From assembly GCA_028688905.1 (NCBI GenBank), contig JAQTXH010000001.1:482156-546155 (forward strand): a stretch of 64,000 nucleotides of DNA, in the 5' to 3' direction. Position numbers and translations under genes: made by a program. Under the pieces are notes generated by a model. The model was not told the origin of the DNA, did no database searches, and saw only the letters and a list, made by a program, of their open reading frames with translations. Of the stretch, positions 42,279 to 54,385 are shown one piece after another. The number at the start of each line of letters is the position of its first letter. The first letter of the stretch is position 1. The stretch comes from Acidiphilium sp. (GTDB taxonomy: Bacteria > Pseudomonadota > Alphaproteobacteria > Acetobacterales > Acetobacteraceae).

Positions 42279-42632
42279 TTACTTGGTGTACATGAAGTCA
42301 ATGACTTCGTTGATCTGCTTGGGCGTCAGAACCTGGTTTTTGCCAAACGCAGGCATGATGGTCTGCGGATTCCGCGCTTCCTCATCATAGATGATCGCGT
42401 AGAATTCCTTGCGGTTCGGCACCATTGACTTAACGTCCTTGAGTTCCGGCCCGATATTCCCGGCTTCGTCTGCCCCTTTGAACATGTGGCAGGCGTCGCA
42501 GTTACCTTGATCGGTCGTGGTCGCTAATTTTTCACCGGCGGCAATCTCGGCGGGAGTCGCCGCAGCGGCGACACCGGCCGCCGCGACGCTCGATAACAAA
42601 CCAAGCGCAACAACCGTGATAATTGTCTTCAT
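42279..42632 (-). CDS. soxX: SoxX, monoheme cytochrome c
   Basis: 117 aa with a signal peptide (ending VAAAA). Heme site NCDACHMFKG; probable methionine axial ligand in IMPAFGKNQVLT. The closing IDFMYTK segment fits the class. It is the small subunit of the SoxXA complex that joins thiosulfate to SoxY. GGGAGG precedes ATG 42632, 10 bp after the soxD stop. Confidence 0.93.
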   Translation of the reverse strand: MKTIITVVALGLLSSVAAAGVAAAATPAEIAAGEKLATTTDQGNCDACHMFKGADEAGNIGPELKDVKSMVPNRKEFYAIIYDEEARNPQTIMPAFGKNQVLTPKQINEVIDFMYTK

Positions 42633-42642
42633 GACACCTCCC

Positions 42643-43461
42643 TCACTTGCCGCCCTTCATGTGATCGACCGGACCCGTCAGCCGTGGGGTCAGATTCATT
42701 GTCAGGGCGTTCGACGTAATTTTGATCGAGGAAGCACTGACGCAGTTCTTCATGCAAGCAATGTTATGAGTGACCGGGCGCGGATCTTTCCAGTTGAACG
42801 CGTTCCGGTTCGGCATTTTGACTAGCGGAACCGATTTCGCGTCTGCGACCCAGGCACTTTTGGTGATACCGTTCATGTTCAGAATATACGCGGTCAGTGA
42901 ATAGACCTCGTCGGGTTTCAGCGTATGAGGCGCGTAAAATGGCATTGCCCGATTAATATAGTCCCATACGGTCGTTGCGTAAGGCCAATAACTGCCGACG
43001 GTCTTTTCCGGACCGGGTGTGCCGAGCGAGCCGACGCCGCCGACCAGCGCCGGGTAATTATTGGCACCTTCGCCGAAACCGCCATGACACATGGCGCAGT
43101 TATTCGCGTAGATTGTGGCACCCTTGTCGGAGGTACCCGAACCGGCCGGCAGATTCTGCCCGCTCGGTGGTACCGCGATGGTCCAGCCGGCAATCTGCGC
43201 CGCCGTCGGTGTCGTGCCGATCTTGTAGTAGCCGATCTTGGTGGCGGGTTTGTATTGTGCAAGCTTGCCGTTGCCGTCACCTTCGGCGCGCCAGACCTGA
43301 AGGTCTTTCTGCGAGACGATGCCCTTATAATATTTGGGCGAATTGTGGTCGCCCGCTTGGCCGGGAGGTGTGAGTGTCGTCGTATCGCCGGCCCACGCCG
43401 TTGCGGTAGCGATCAGCGCGCCACCCAGCAGAATAGCAACCAGTTTACGAGAGCTGGACAT
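42643..43461 (-). CDS. soxD: SoxD, cytochrome c subunit of sulfane dehydrogenase
   Basis: 272 aa with a signal peptide (ending TAWAG). One heme site, CAMCHGGFGEG. The SoxD-typical NIACMKNC stretch follows near residue 237, and MPFYAPHTLKPDEVYSLTAYIL gives the cytochrome helix. Compared with the diheme SoxD of Paracoccus, only one CxxCH is present. It passes electrons from SoxC. The start overlaps the soxC end by 17 bp. Confidence 0.92.
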   Translation of the reverse strand: MSSSRKLVAILLGGALIATATAWAGDTTTLTPPGQAGDHNSPKYYKGIVSQKDLQVWRAEGDGNGKLAQYKPATKIGYYKIGTTPTAAQIAGWTIAVPPSGQNLPAGSGTSDKGATIYANNCAMCHGGFGEGANNYPALVGGVGSLGTPGPEKTVGSYWPYATTVWDYINRAMPFYAPHTLKPDEVYSLTAYILNMNGITKSAWVADAKSVPLVKMPNRNAFNWKDPRPVTHNIACMKNCVSASSIKITSNALTMNLTPRLTGPVDHMKGGK

Positions 43462-44722
43462 TGTTCACCTTCCCATCGGCCAGAACCTGCCACGTCTGGA
43501 TCGAATTATTTTCATAGACCGGGTCTTTGCCCCAGAACTTGTGTTTCTGCACGATGGTCGGCTGGACATAGCCGGTATCGTCGGTCACCCGTGACTGGAT
43601 CAGGGCCGGTTTGCCATCCCACCACCAGGGCAGGGTGAAGCGGGTCATGCATTTGTCGAGGATGGGGTTGTCCAGTTTGGCGCGCTGGAAATTCACCCCG
43701 CCATCAAGCGAGACATCGACATATTTCACTTTGCCGCGTCCACTCCAGGCGAGGCCACGGATTTCATAGAATCCAGGCCCTTGCGTCAGCGGCTTCTCCG
43801 GGCACGGAAACGTAATGACCGATTTCGCATCCATCACCCAGGTGAAGCCAAGCGACTTACCATCACCGAGCAATTCGCTGTATTCGCTGGTTTCCTCGCG
43901 GGTGATCCAGGGTTCGCGGCCAACCTGGATCTGGCGCAGCCATTTCACATTCACATTGCCCTGCCAGCCCGGCACGACAAGGCGCAATGGGTAGCCCTGT
44001 TCAGGGCGCAGTGCCTCACCATTCTGGCCCCATGCCAGAATGCAGTCGTCGAGGCATTTCACCATCGGCAGGCTGCGATCCATATGCGCGCCATCCGAAC
44101 CCGTGGGCAGAACCCAACGGCTGTCAGGGTAAATCCCCACTTCGTCCAGAATGGTTTTCAGCAAAACGCCGGTCCATTCGGCGCAGCCGATCATGCCATG
44201 CGTCAATTGCAACGAATTGAGCTGAGCGGCGGGCCATTCGGTCGCGCCATTGGCCGGGCATTCAATAAAATGAATCCGCGACACCGATGGATATCGCATG
44301 ATCTGATCGAGGGTCAGAAGCAGCGGCTTCTTCACCCGGCCACTGATCATCAAGCGGAATTCGGCAGGATTGATGGATGGCACGCCGGCATGGTAGCGCT
44401 CGAAGAACAGACCGTTCGAGGTGATGATCCCCGGTTGGTCTTGCAGCGGCGTAAAACTCGCATCCGCGAGGCGGGTGGGCGACAGCCATGGAATATAACG
44501 CCTGACCACACTACTTTCGTACTTCGATGGCCGGCCATAAGGGCGATCATCGACCGGGCGCCCTAACGAATCGGACCAGGAATTGTCGGCCGGCGGCGCT
44601 GCCGGGGCGGTGTCCGCCGCACGCGCTGACGCCGCGATCAGGGTGGCACCCGCGGCGGCACCTAGCTTGAACATGTCACGGCGATTTGGTTTCGTCATTT
44701 CCCCTCGGCTTTTCTTGCTCAT
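43445..44722 (-). CDS. soxC: SoxC, molybdenum sulfane dehydrogenase
   Basis: 425 aa. A Tat signal (RRDMFKLGAAAG) leads a sulfite-oxidase-fold molybdopterin domain. The Mo-coordinating cysteine is in FIECPANGATEW, and WTGVLLKTILDEVGI, PGWQGNVNVKWL and a C-terminal dimerisation domain (RGLAWSGRGKVKYVDVSLDGG) follow. SoxCD oxidises the SoxY-bound sulfane, allowing full thiosulfate-to-sulfate oxidation. The start is either ATG 44722 or ATG 44698. It is the first gene of the soxCDXYZAKB-dsrE operon; the promoter region upstream shares a motif with sqr. Confidence 0.96.
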   Translation of the reverse strand: MSKKSRGEMTKPNRRDMFKLGAAAGATLIAASARAADTAPAAPPADNSWSDSLGRPVDDRPYGRPSKYESSVVRRYIPWLSPTRLADASFTPLQDQPGIITSNGLFFERYHAGVPSINPAEFRLMISGRVKKPLLLTLDQIMRYPSVSRIHFIECPANGATEWPAAQLNSLQLTHGMIGCAEWTGVLLKTILDEVGIYPDSRWVLPTGSDGAHMDRSLPMVKCLDDCILAWGQNGEALRPEQGYPLRLVVPGWQGNVNVKWLRQIQVGREPWITREETSEYSELLGDGKSLGFTWVMDAKSVITFPCPEKPLTQGPGFYEIRGLAWSGRGKVKYVDVSLDGGVNFQRAKLDNPILDKCMTRFTLPWWWDGKPALIQSRVTDDTGYVQPTIVQKHKFWGKDPVYENNSIQTWQVLADGKVNNVQLS

Positions 44723-44776
44723 TCTGTTACCAGCGTATGGCCTATCAGGCGATCGTGATTATCACTTATAAAATTA

Positions 44777-44804
44777 CTTGTATTGCATTTATGGCATATG
44801 TCAA
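44777..44804 (-). promoter_or_regulatory. Putative sox operon promoter with embedded operator motif
   Basis: Minus-strand TTGACA (44799-44804) and TACAAG (44777-44782) are 16 bp apart. AATGCAATAC (44780-44789, minus strand), the motif found at the sqr operator, runs from the spacer into the -10. A repressor bound there would block RNA polymerase. Confidence 0.5.
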
Positions 44805-44917
44805 TCACGAATTATGGGAATGGCAACCTGCTGGGGGCACCCGGATTCACCGGAGCCATATCGGCTTGACCGGCACGGGAAAATACCCACTAAGTCAATG
44901 AAATTGCTCTGTAAAAG

Positions 44918-44958
44918 CGAGCCGGGCGGGTTCACTTGGGGTGAACCCGCCCGGCTCG
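44918..44958 (-). terminator. Strong intrinsic terminator of tRNA-Leu(UAA)
   Basis: A perfect 18-bp GC-rich stem (44918-44935 with 44941-44958) with a five-base loop, followed in the minus direction by CTTTTA. It lies about 30 bp past the 3' end of the tRNA gene. Confidence 0.85.
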
Positions 44959-44989
44959 TCGCACGCAAAAACGTGATCGATGAAATGAG

Positions 44990-45075
44990 TGGTGCGGATG
45001 GCGGGACTCGAACCCGCACGCCCTGTCGGGCAACAGATTTTAAGTCTGCAGCGTCTACCATTCCGCCACATCCAC
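44990..45075 (-). tRNA. tRNA-Leu (anticodon UAA)
   Basis: 86 nt including an encoded CCA. Acceptor arms GTGGATG and CATCCGC pair with one G-T. The anticodon loop CTTAAAA gives UAA, the class II variable arm (TTGCCCGACAGGGCG) is present, and the T-arm GGTTCGAGTCC is intact. It reads UUA/UUG leucine codons, rare in this GC-rich genome. Confidence 0.97.
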
Positions 45076-45117
45076 CTTGAGCCGTTCCTGCCACGGCGAT
45101 GCCGGGCAGGGCAAGGT

Positions 45118-47067
45118 TCAGAATCCGTAGCTGACGCGCCGGCTGTTGCCCAGTGCCAAATTCCGGTAGCGCGCCATCGCCATCAGCGGGAAGAACCTAG
45201 GGTAGCCATGATACCGCAGATAGAACACGCGTGGAAATCCCACGGCGTTATACGGCTGCTCGGTCCATGACCCGTCGGTTTCCTGCGCCGATTGCAGCCA
45301 CGCGATACCACGCGCGACGGCGGGATGATCTGCCTGCCCTGCCGCCATCAAGCCGAGCAACGCCCACGACGTTTGCGAGGGCAGACTTTCACGGTACGTG
45401 CCGTGCGGGGCGTTGGCATAGCTCTCGCAATCCTCGCCCCAGCCGCCATCCGCCCGTTGTTTGCTGATCAGCCAGTCGGCAGCCCGGCTGATGGCGGGAT
45501 CGTCATGTGCCAATCCGGCGGCGTTCAATGCGCACAGCACCGACCAGGTACCGTAAATATAATTGGTACCCCAGCGGCCGAACCAGGATCCATCGGCTTC
45601 CTGATCGCGCCGGAGGTAATCGACTCCGCGTGCTATTGCCGTGCAATCCTCGGCATGGGCCAACTGACCCAGAAACGACACGCAGCGCGCCGTGACATCG
45701 GCAGTGGGAGGGTCAAGCAGGGCACCGTGATCGGCGAAGGGGATATGGTTGAGGTAGGTGAATTCATTGTCCGAATCGAACGCCCCCCACCCGCCGGATT
45801 GGCTCTGCATGCCCAACACCCAGAGTCGCGCGCGTTCGACCGCGTCGCGATGCGCGGGATCGCCGTTGCGGTCGAGAATCATCCCGACCACGGCGGTGTC
45901 ATCGACATCGGGGTAGTGCGCATTGTTGTACTGAAACGCCCAGCCGCCGGGCGGGGCGTCCGGCTGGCGATGCGCCCAGTCGCCCTTCACATCCAGAATC
46001 TGGCGCGGGATCAGCCAGTCGCAGGCGGCGGCGACCCGGGCATCGCCGGTGCCGGCGGCTTCGGCCAGAGCGTGCGCCGCGAGCGAGGTATCCCAGATCG
46101 GTGACAGGCAGGGCTGCACGTAGGTGGCACCTTCGAATCGCGAAGATGCATCGGTGATCAGTTTGCGTAGGGCGGCCCAGGCGATGGCATAGTCGGGATG
46201 ATCGGGGGCGTAGCCGAGTGTGTGATACATCATCACGGTGTTGGCCATGGCGGGGTAAATTCCCCCCAGCCCATCTTCGCCGTTAAGGCGCGGGGTGATG
46301 AAATCGATCGCCGCCTGGATGGCGCGGCGGCGCAAGCGCTGGGGCAAGTGGCGCTCCAGCGGGCGCAGGGCAGAATCGAGCGCCTTGAAGGCGTGACCCC
46401 AGCGCGAGCGATAGGGGCCGCGAATATAGTCCTGCACCTGATCGGGCGGGGTGACGAACAATTCGTCGATCCGCACATCGTGTGGATTGCGTGCGACCGG
46501 CCGCTCGGTCATCAGCACCAGCAGCGGCGCGATTACCGTGCGCGACCAGTAGCTTATTTTCCAAAGCGTGATCGGAAACCAGTCCGGCAACAGCATGATT
46601 TCAACCGGCATCACCGGGCAGGCCCGCCAGGGCAAGGCACCGAACAATGCAAGTTGGATGCGGGTGAACACATTGGTACGTGCCGCCCCGCCGCGCGCGA
46701 GGATCGCCGCGCGGGCGCGGCGCATATGCGGCGCTTCGGGATCGTCGCCGATTGCTTTGAGCGCGAAATAGGCCTTGACGCTCGCCGACAGATCCATCGC
46801 CCCATCATGGAACAACGGCCAGCCGCCGGGATTCTGCGGCGAATCGCCCTGGATCGCCCGGAGAAAAACCCCGATTCGGGATTGAAGGTCCGGATCGATC
46901 CGGTCGAGGAAATGTTCGAGCAATACATATTCGGCGGGAATCGTCGCGTCCGCCTCCAGTTCATAGACGTAATGGCCATCGGCACGCTGTTCGGCCGCAA
47001 GGCTTGCGTGTGCGCGGCAGATTGCCTCGTCGAGTTCGTGAAGAGCGCGTGGTAAACTACTCAGCAT
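45118..47067 (-). CDS. shc: Squalene-hopene cyclase
   Basis: 649 aa. Terpene cyclase of two alpha-barrel domains. The catalytic acid motif is PDVDDTAVVGM (DxDD), and several QW repeats are visible (QSQSGGWGAFDSD, QEADGSWFGRWG, QRADGGWGEDC, QETDGSWTE). It makes hopene and diplopterol for hopanoid membranes, important for acid tolerance. There is no obvious Shine-Dalgarno before ATG 47067. Upstream lies a small TATAGT/ACTATA inverted repeat (47076-47105). No other hopanoid genes are adjacent in the window. Confidence 0.96.
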   Translation of the reverse strand: MLSSLPRALHELDEAICRAHASLAAEQRADGHYVYELEADATIPAEYVLLEHFLDRIDPDLQSRIGVFLRAIQGDSPQNPGGWPLFHDGAMDLSASVKAYFALKAIGDDPEAPHMRRARAAILARGGAARTNVFTRIQLALFGALPWRACPVMPVEIMLLPDWFPITLWKISYWSRTVIAPLLVLMTERPVARNPHDVRIDELFVTPPDQVQDYIRGPYRSRWGHAFKALDSALRPLERHLPQRLRRRAIQAAIDFITPRLNGEDGLGGIYPAMANTVMMYHTLGYAPDHPDYAIAWAALRKLITDASSRFEGATYVQPCLSPIWDTSLAAHALAEAAGTGDARVAAACDWLIPRQILDVKGDWAHRQPDAPPGGWAFQYNNAHYPDVDDTAVVGMILDRNGDPAHRDAVERARLWVLGMQSQSGGWGAFDSDNEFTYLNHIPFADHGALLDPPTADVTARCVSFLGQLAHAEDCTAIARGVDYLRRDQEADGSWFGRWGTNYIYGTWSVLCALNAAGLAHDDPAISRAADWLISKQRADGGWGEDCESYANAPHGTYRESLPSQTSWALLGLMAAGQADHPAVARGIAWLQSAQETDGSWTEQPYNAVGFPRVFYLRYHGYPRFFPLMAMARYRNLALGNSRRVSYGF

Positions 47068-47168
47068 GCGCGACGTATAGTTGAGTTTGTTACAGTTTGA
47101 CTATAGTGACCTGAACGACACAGCCAACCGGGGCGCGGCTGGCGGGGCGGCATCCTCCGGTGGACCGA

Positions 47169-47591
47169 TCAACGTTTCTCGTGCGTCTCGGCTCCCAACG
47201 CATCTACCCGGGCTTGCGCGGTGATCAGCCGGTCTGACGCTTGCCGCCACGCTGCCGTGTCGGTTTCGTTAACCGTGCGATAGGCTTCCGTGGCGTTCGC
47301 AAGTTCGCTGGCGGCATCGTCGGGGTTGATCTCCGACAATTTCACGATCTGATCGGCCAGAACGGTGCAGCGGTCCTCGGTCACCTCGGCGAAGCCGCCG
47401 GTGACAAAAAACCGGTCCACAATGACGTCGTCCTCATAAATATCAATCATGCCACCGCGCAGCGAGGTGATCAGTTTCGAATGTTCCGGCAGAATCCCGA
47501 GATCGCCCTCGGTGCCGGGGATCACCACCATGGAAACCGGTCGGGCGAGCAACAACTGCTCCGGGCTGATGATTTCGAGTGCCGTGGTCAT
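47169..47591 (-). CDS. atpC: ATP synthase F1 epsilon subunit
   Basis: 140 aa. N-terminal beta-sandwich (LEIISPEQLLLARPVSMVVIPGTEGDLGIL, then the conserved PEHSKLITSLRGG) and a C-terminal helical hairpin. It belongs to the central rotor stalk and inhibits ATP hydrolysis. It is last in the atpHAGDC operon, four bases after atpD. Confidence 0.96.
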   Translation of the reverse strand: MTTALEIISPEQLLLARPVSMVVIPGTEGDLGILPEHSKLITSLRGGMIDIYEDDVIVDRFFVTGGFAEVTEDRCTVLADQIVKLSEINPDDAASELANATEAYRTVNETDTAAWRQASDRLITAQARVDALGAETHEKR

Positions 47592-47595
47592 CGGG

Positions 47596-49933
<2,338 letters not shown>

Positions 49934-49948
49934 GCGCTGGTTCCGCCG

Positions 49949-51481
49949 TTACGCGAAGCTGGTGGTGAACGACTTGATGAACTCGATCAGTTTCGCCTCG
50001 ACGTCCTTTTTGATTTCGCGATCGTCACGGATCGAATTCATGATTTCGGGCGCCTGTGCCTTCATTTCAGAGATCAACTGCGCCTCGAAATCGCCGATCC
50101 GCTCGATCGCGATGCCATCGAGATAGCCGCGGGTACCGACAAAGATCGACACCACCTGTTCTTCGACGGGCAGCGGCTTGTACTGGGGTTGTTTGAGCAG
50201 TTCGGTCAGCCGGGCCCCCCGCGCCAGGAGCTTCTGGGTTGATGCATCCAGATCGGAGGCAAACTGCGCGAACGATGCCATTTCGCGGTACTGCGCGAGA
50301 TCGAGCTTGATCTTGCCCGCCACCTGCTTCATCGCCTTGATCTGCGCGGCGGAACCGACGCGCGAGACCGAGGCACCGACATTCACCGCCGGGCGGATGC
50401 CCTTGAAGAACAATTCGGTTTCCAGGAAGATCTGGCCATCGGTGATCGAGATCACGTTGGTCGGAATGTAGCCACCGATATCGCCGGCCTGGGTCTCGAT
50501 CACGGGCAGCGCGGTCAGGCTGCCACCGCCGAATTCATCGGACATTTTTGCCGCCCGTTCGAGCAGGCGCGAATGCAGGTAGAATACATCGCCCGGATAG
50601 GCCTCGCGGCCCGGCGGGCGGCGCAGCAGCAGCGACATCTGGCGATAGGCCACCGCTTGCTTGGAAAGATCGTCGTAAACGATCAGAGCGTGCATCCCGT
50701 TGTCGCGGAAATACTCACCCATCGCGCAGCCGCTATAGGGGGCCAGAAACTGCATCGGTGCCGGCTCGGAGGCGGTGGCGGCGACCACGATGGAGTATTG
50801 CATCGCGCCGTTTTCTTCGAGGGTGCGAACCAGTTGCGCGACGGTGGAGCGCTTCTGGCCGATCGCGACATAGATGCAATAGAGTTTTTTGTTCTCGTCA
50901 TCCTGTGCGTTCAGGGTTTTCTGATTCAGGATGGTGTCGATAATCACGGCGGTCTTGCCGGTCTGGCGATCGCCAATGATCAGTTCGCGCTGACCGCGCC
51001 CGATCGGCACCAGGGCGTCGATCGATTTGATGCCGGTCTGCATGGGTTCGAACACCGATTTACGCGGAATAATGCCGGGGGCCTTGACCTCGGCGCGGCG
51101 GCGCTCGGTGGTCTCGATCGGGCCTTTGCCGTCGATCGGGTTGCCCAGCGCATCGACCACGCGTCCCAGCAGGCCCTTGCCCACGGGTACGTCGACGATC
51201 TCGCCGGTGCGGGTGACGGTGTCACCCTCGCGGATGGCGCGATCTTCCCCGAAGATGACGATGCCAACATTATCGTTTTCGAGGTTGAGCGCCATGCCTT
51301 TGACGCCGGCATTCGGGAAATCAACCAGTTCGCCGGCCATGACGTTCGCGAGACCAAAGACGCGCGCGATGCCGTCACCTACGGACAGAACCTGTCCGGT
51401 TTCGGCGACGTCGGTTTCGGTATCGAAACTCGCGATCTGCTTTTTCAGAATCTCGGAGATTTCGGCGGGGCGGATCTCCAT
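49949..51481 (-). CDS. atpA: ATP synthase F1 alpha subunit
   Basis: 510 aa. P-loop [15 protein letters not shown] (about residue 170), signature [14 protein letters not shown] near residue 365. Non-catalytic nucleotide-binding subunit of F1. Starts two bases from the atpH stop (TGA-T-ATG). Confidence 0.98.
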   Translation of the reverse strand: MEIRPAEISEILKKQIASFDTETDVAETGQVLSVGDGIARVFGLANVMAGELVDFPNAGVKGMALNLENDNVGIVIFGEDRAIREGDTVTRTGEIVDVPVGKGLLGRVVDALGNPIDGKGPIETTERRRAEVKAPGIIPRKSVFEPMQTGIKSIDALVPIGRGQRELIIGDRQTGKTAVIIDTILNQKTLNAQDDENKKLYCIYVAIGQKRSTVAQLVRTLEENGAMQYSIVVAATASEPAPMQFLAPYSGCAMGEYFRDNGMHALIVYDDLSKQAVAYRQMSLLLRRPPGREAYPGDVFYLHSRLLERAAKMSDEFGGGSLTALPVIETQAGDIGGYIPTNVISITDGQIFLETELFFKGIRPAVNVGASVSRVGSAAQIKAMKQVAGKIKLDLAQYREMASFAQFASDLDASTQKLLARGARLTELLKQPQYKPLPVEEQVVSIFVGTRGYLDGIAIERIGDFEAQLISEMKAQAPEIMNSIRDDREIKKDVEAKLIEFIKSFTTSFA

Positions 51482-51482
51482 A

Positions 51483-52061
51483 TCAGGCGGCTCCCTTCAT
51501 CACATGGCGCAGGCGTTGCAGGCGCGATTTCAAGCTGGTGTCGTAAAGTTTCGAACCAATCCGCACGGTCAAGCCGCCCAGCAGGGCGGGATCGACGATT
51601 TCGCGGATCGACACCCGACCGTAGCCGGCCTCGGCGAGGCGGGCGGCAAGCTGGGTGCGCTGGGTATCGGTCAAGGTGTGGGCCGAGGCAACCTCGGCGG
51701 TGATCAAGCCGCGTTTCTGCGCCACATAGGCGGCAAACCCCGAAATCAGGTCGGGCAGATCACGAAGCCGACGGTTATTGATCGCGGTGCCGATAAAGTG
51801 CCGTACCAGATCGGAAAACCCCTGACCGGCCAGCACCGCATCCATCGCGCGAAACCCTTCGGCGGCATCGATCGCCCGGCTGGTGACCAATCGCTGCAAC
51901 GGCGCGTTGTCGGCAATCAAGGTCCCGAGAGCGGCCATTTCAGAAACGGTCTGATCAAGCTGGCTGCGCTCATCGGCGAGATCGTAAAGCGCACGCGCAT
52001 ATCGCGCGGATAATCCGGAAGCCCGATCGGGCATTGGCGATGCTGAAATGGCGGACGACAC
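51483..52061 (-). CDS. atpH: ATP synthase F1 delta subunit
   Basis: 192 aa. Helical N-terminal domain ([20 protein letters not shown]) and C-terminal block ([32 protein letters not shown]), the family pattern. It forms the peripheral stalk that ties F1 to the Fo b-subunits. First gene of atpHAGDC; the Fo genes are not in the window. ATG 52061 is the first start, with ATG 52034 an alternative. Confidence 0.95.
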   Translation of the reverse strand: MSSAISASPMPDRASGLSARYARALYDLADERSQLDQTVSEMAALGTLIADNAPLQRLVTSRAIDAAEGFRAMDAVLAGQGFSDLVRHFIGTAINNRRLRDLPDLISGFAAYVAQKRGLITAEVASAHTLTDTQRTQLAARLAEAGYGRVSIREIVDPALLGGLTVRIGSKLYDTSLKSRLQRLRHVMKGAA

Positions 52062-52084
52062 CCGTGTGACCCTGCTCTCGGTTC

Positions 52085-52114
52085 ATTATGACGTTTCAAC
52101 CCCGGATCGACCAA
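52085..52114 (-). promoter_or_regulatory. Putative atp operon promoter
   Basis: Minus-strand TTGGTC (52109-52114) and CATAAT (52085-52090), with an 18-bp spacer, lie about 25 bp before the atpH start, in the gap after priA. The match is moderate. Confidence 0.45.
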
Positions 52115-52216
52115 GCCGCGACATTACACAAAATTGTCGTGAGCGCGTCTGTCCGTTCACTCTCTTGAATGACGAGGGCGAACTAGCACACGCGTGTCAT
52201 GCACGCAACGTGCGGA

Positions 52217-54376
52217 TCACAAGAATGAGACCGGATCGATGTCGATATCGACGCGCGCGGCCCGGGGGAGTTTGGCGCGATCGAGCCAGGTGCTGAGGAT
52301 CGGTTGCAAGGCAACCCGCCGGGGGGCGCGCACCAGCAAGCGCCTTCGATGGCGGCCCCGCAGCATGGCGAAGGGGGCTGGTGCCGGCCCCAGCACGATC
52401 ACGTCCTGGTGTGGGGCGGTGCGGGCGAGGGCGCTCGCGGCCTGATCGGCGATGGCGGCGGTCTCCGCACTGATGATCAGCGCCGCCAGACGCCCGAAAG
52501 GCGGCCAGTGTCCCGGTTCGCGCAACGCTGCCTCCGCCGCCCGGAACCCGGCCAGATCACCCGAACATAGCGCCTGCATCACCGGATGATCCGGGCAGAA
52601 ACTCTGGAGCAATACCCGCCCCGGCAGCGCCGCCCGCCCGGCGCGCCCCGCCACCTGATGCAGCAATTGCGCGCTGCGTTCGCCGGCCCGTAAATCGCCG
52701 CCTCCGAGGCCCAGATCGGCATCGACCACGCCGACCAGGGTCAGATCCGGGAAGTGCCAGCCCTTGGCGATCATTTGGGTGCCAATGATGATATCGACCT
52801 CATGCGCCACGATCGCCCGTGTCGCCGCTGCCGCCTGTTCAGGGGTGGCGATCGCATCGCTCGCCATCACAATCCGCCTTGCCTCGGGAAACAGCGTCGC
52901 GACTTCCTCGGCGATCCGCTCGACGCCGGGGCCGATCGGGACGAAACTATGCTCGGCAGAACAGGCCGGGCAGACCTCGGGTTCGCGCTCGGTGTGGCCG
53001 CAATGGTGGCAGAGCAGGCTGGTGTGGGCGCGATGCTCGACCAGCCAGGCGGTGCAGTTCGGGCAGTTCAGCCGATGGCCGCAGGCGCGGCACAGGGTGA
53101 GGGGCGCATAACCCCGGCGGTTGAGAAACAGCATCGTCTGGCCACCGGAAGCCAGGGTCGCGGCCAGTGCCTCGATCAGCACCGGCGATAAAAAATGCCC
53201 GCGCGACGGCGGAAACGCGCGCAGATCGACCGTCTCGATCACCGGCATCGCCGCACCGCCGTGGCGGGCGTCCAGCGTGATATGGTGGTAGCGTCCGGCC
53301 TCGGCATTCACCGCCGACTCCAGGCTTGGAGTGGCCGAGGCGAGGATGCAGGCGGCACCGGACAATCGGGCGCGCACCACCGCCATGTCACGGGCGTGAT
53401 AGATCACGCCATCTTCCTGCTTGTAGGCAGCCTCATGCTCCTCATCGACGACCACGACGCCGAGATCGGCGAACGGCAGAAACAGCGCCGAGCGCGCGCC
53501 CAGCACCAATTGGGCCGCACCACCCGTCACAGCATGCCAGTTGGCGCGCCGTACCGCTGGCGATAATCCCGAATGCCACAGGGTCGGGGCCGCGCCGAAC
53601 CGAGCCGCAAGCCGGGCGGTGAACTGGGAGGACAGGGCAATTTCGGGCAGCAGCACCAGCGCCTGCCGGTTCTGCCGCAAGACTTCGGCAATGGCCTCGC
53701 AATAGACCTCGGTCTTGCCCGATCCGGTGACGCCTTCCAGCAGGGTGACACTGAACGCGCGTGACGCGACGCCTGCACGCAATGCATCGGCGGCCCGTTG
53801 CTGGTCCGGCGACAATACCGGCGGCGCGGTATCGGGATCGAGACGGGTGCCGCCCGGGTCGCACCGCACCGGAACCAGCAGCCCCGCATCCACCATGGCG
53901 CGCACGATGGCCGGCGAAACTCCGGCCGCTTCGGCGAGGGCAGCGGTTTCAGGGCGGTCGAGCCTCGTCAGCGCATCGAGAGCGCGTTGCCGTTGGGCGG
54001 TTATCCGATGGCTGCCGGGCGGTGACGCCGCCCAGCCGAACCGGGCGGCGGGACGGTCGAGCAGGTTCGATTTCAGGGCGAGGGCCAGAACCTCGCCGCG
54101 GGGGGCCATGGTGTAATGCGCGACCCAGTCGATGAAGCGGCGCAAAGTTTCGGGCAGGGCAGGGGTGTCGCAGAGTGATGCCACCGGCTTGAGCCGCTGG
54201 TCCGGCACGGTCGGGTCGGCCGGTGCGTCCCACACCACCCCATGCACCACGCGTTTGCCCAGCGGCACGGCAACAACCGTGCCCGGATCGGCTGTCATGC
54301 CTTGGGGCAAGGCATAATCGAACGCCCGGTCGAACGGGTAGGGCAGCAGCACCGCAACGCGCGCTGTTGCGGTCAT
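52217..54376 (-). CDS. priA: Primosomal replication-restart helicase PriA
   Basis: 719 aa. N-terminal 3'-DNA-binding domain (VAVLLPYPFDRAFDYALPQG), Walker A in LLEGVTGSGKTEVY, DEEH box VVVDEEHEAAYKQEDG, and eight zinc-binding cysteines in CRACGH, CPNC, CHHCGH and CPAC. Motif IIGTQMIAKGWHFPDLTLVG is diagnostic. It reloads the replisome at stalled forks. It starts nine bases after ychF, so the two are probably co-transcribed. Confidence 0.97.
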   Translation of the reverse strand: MTATARVAVLLPYPFDRAFDYALPQGMTADPGTVVAVPLGKRVVHGVVWDAPADPTVPDQRLKPVASLCDTPALPETLRRFIDWVAHYTMAPRGEVLALALKSNLLDRPAARFGWAASPPGSHRITAQRQRALDALTRLDRPETAALAEAAGVSPAIVRAMVDAGLLVPVRCDPGGTRLDPDTAPPVLSPDQQRAADALRAGVASRAFSVTLLEGVTGSGKTEVYCEAIAEVLRQNRQALVLLPEIALSSQFTARLAARFGAAPTLWHSGLSPAVRRANWHAVTGGAAQLVLGARSALFLPFADLGVVVVDEEHEAAYKQEDGVIYHARDMAVVRARLSGAACILASATPSLESAVNAEAGRYHHITLDARHGGAAMPVIETVDLRAFPPSRGHFLSPVLIEALAATLASGGQTMLFLNRRGYAPLTLCRACGHRLNCPNCTAWLVEHRAHTSLLCHHCGHTEREPEVCPACSAEHSFVPIGPGVERIAEEVATLFPEARRIVMASDAIATPEQAAAATRAIVAHEVDIIIGTQMIAKGWHFPDLTLVGVVDADLGLGGGDLRAGERSAQLLHQVAGRAGRAALPGRVLLQSFCPDHPVMQALCSGDLAGFRAAEAALREPGHWPPFGRLAALIISAETAAIADQAASALARTAPHQDVIVLGPAPAPFAMLRGRHRRRLLVRAPRRVALQPILSTWLDRAKLPRAARVDIDIDPVSFL

Positions 54377-54385
54377 CGTGTGGGA

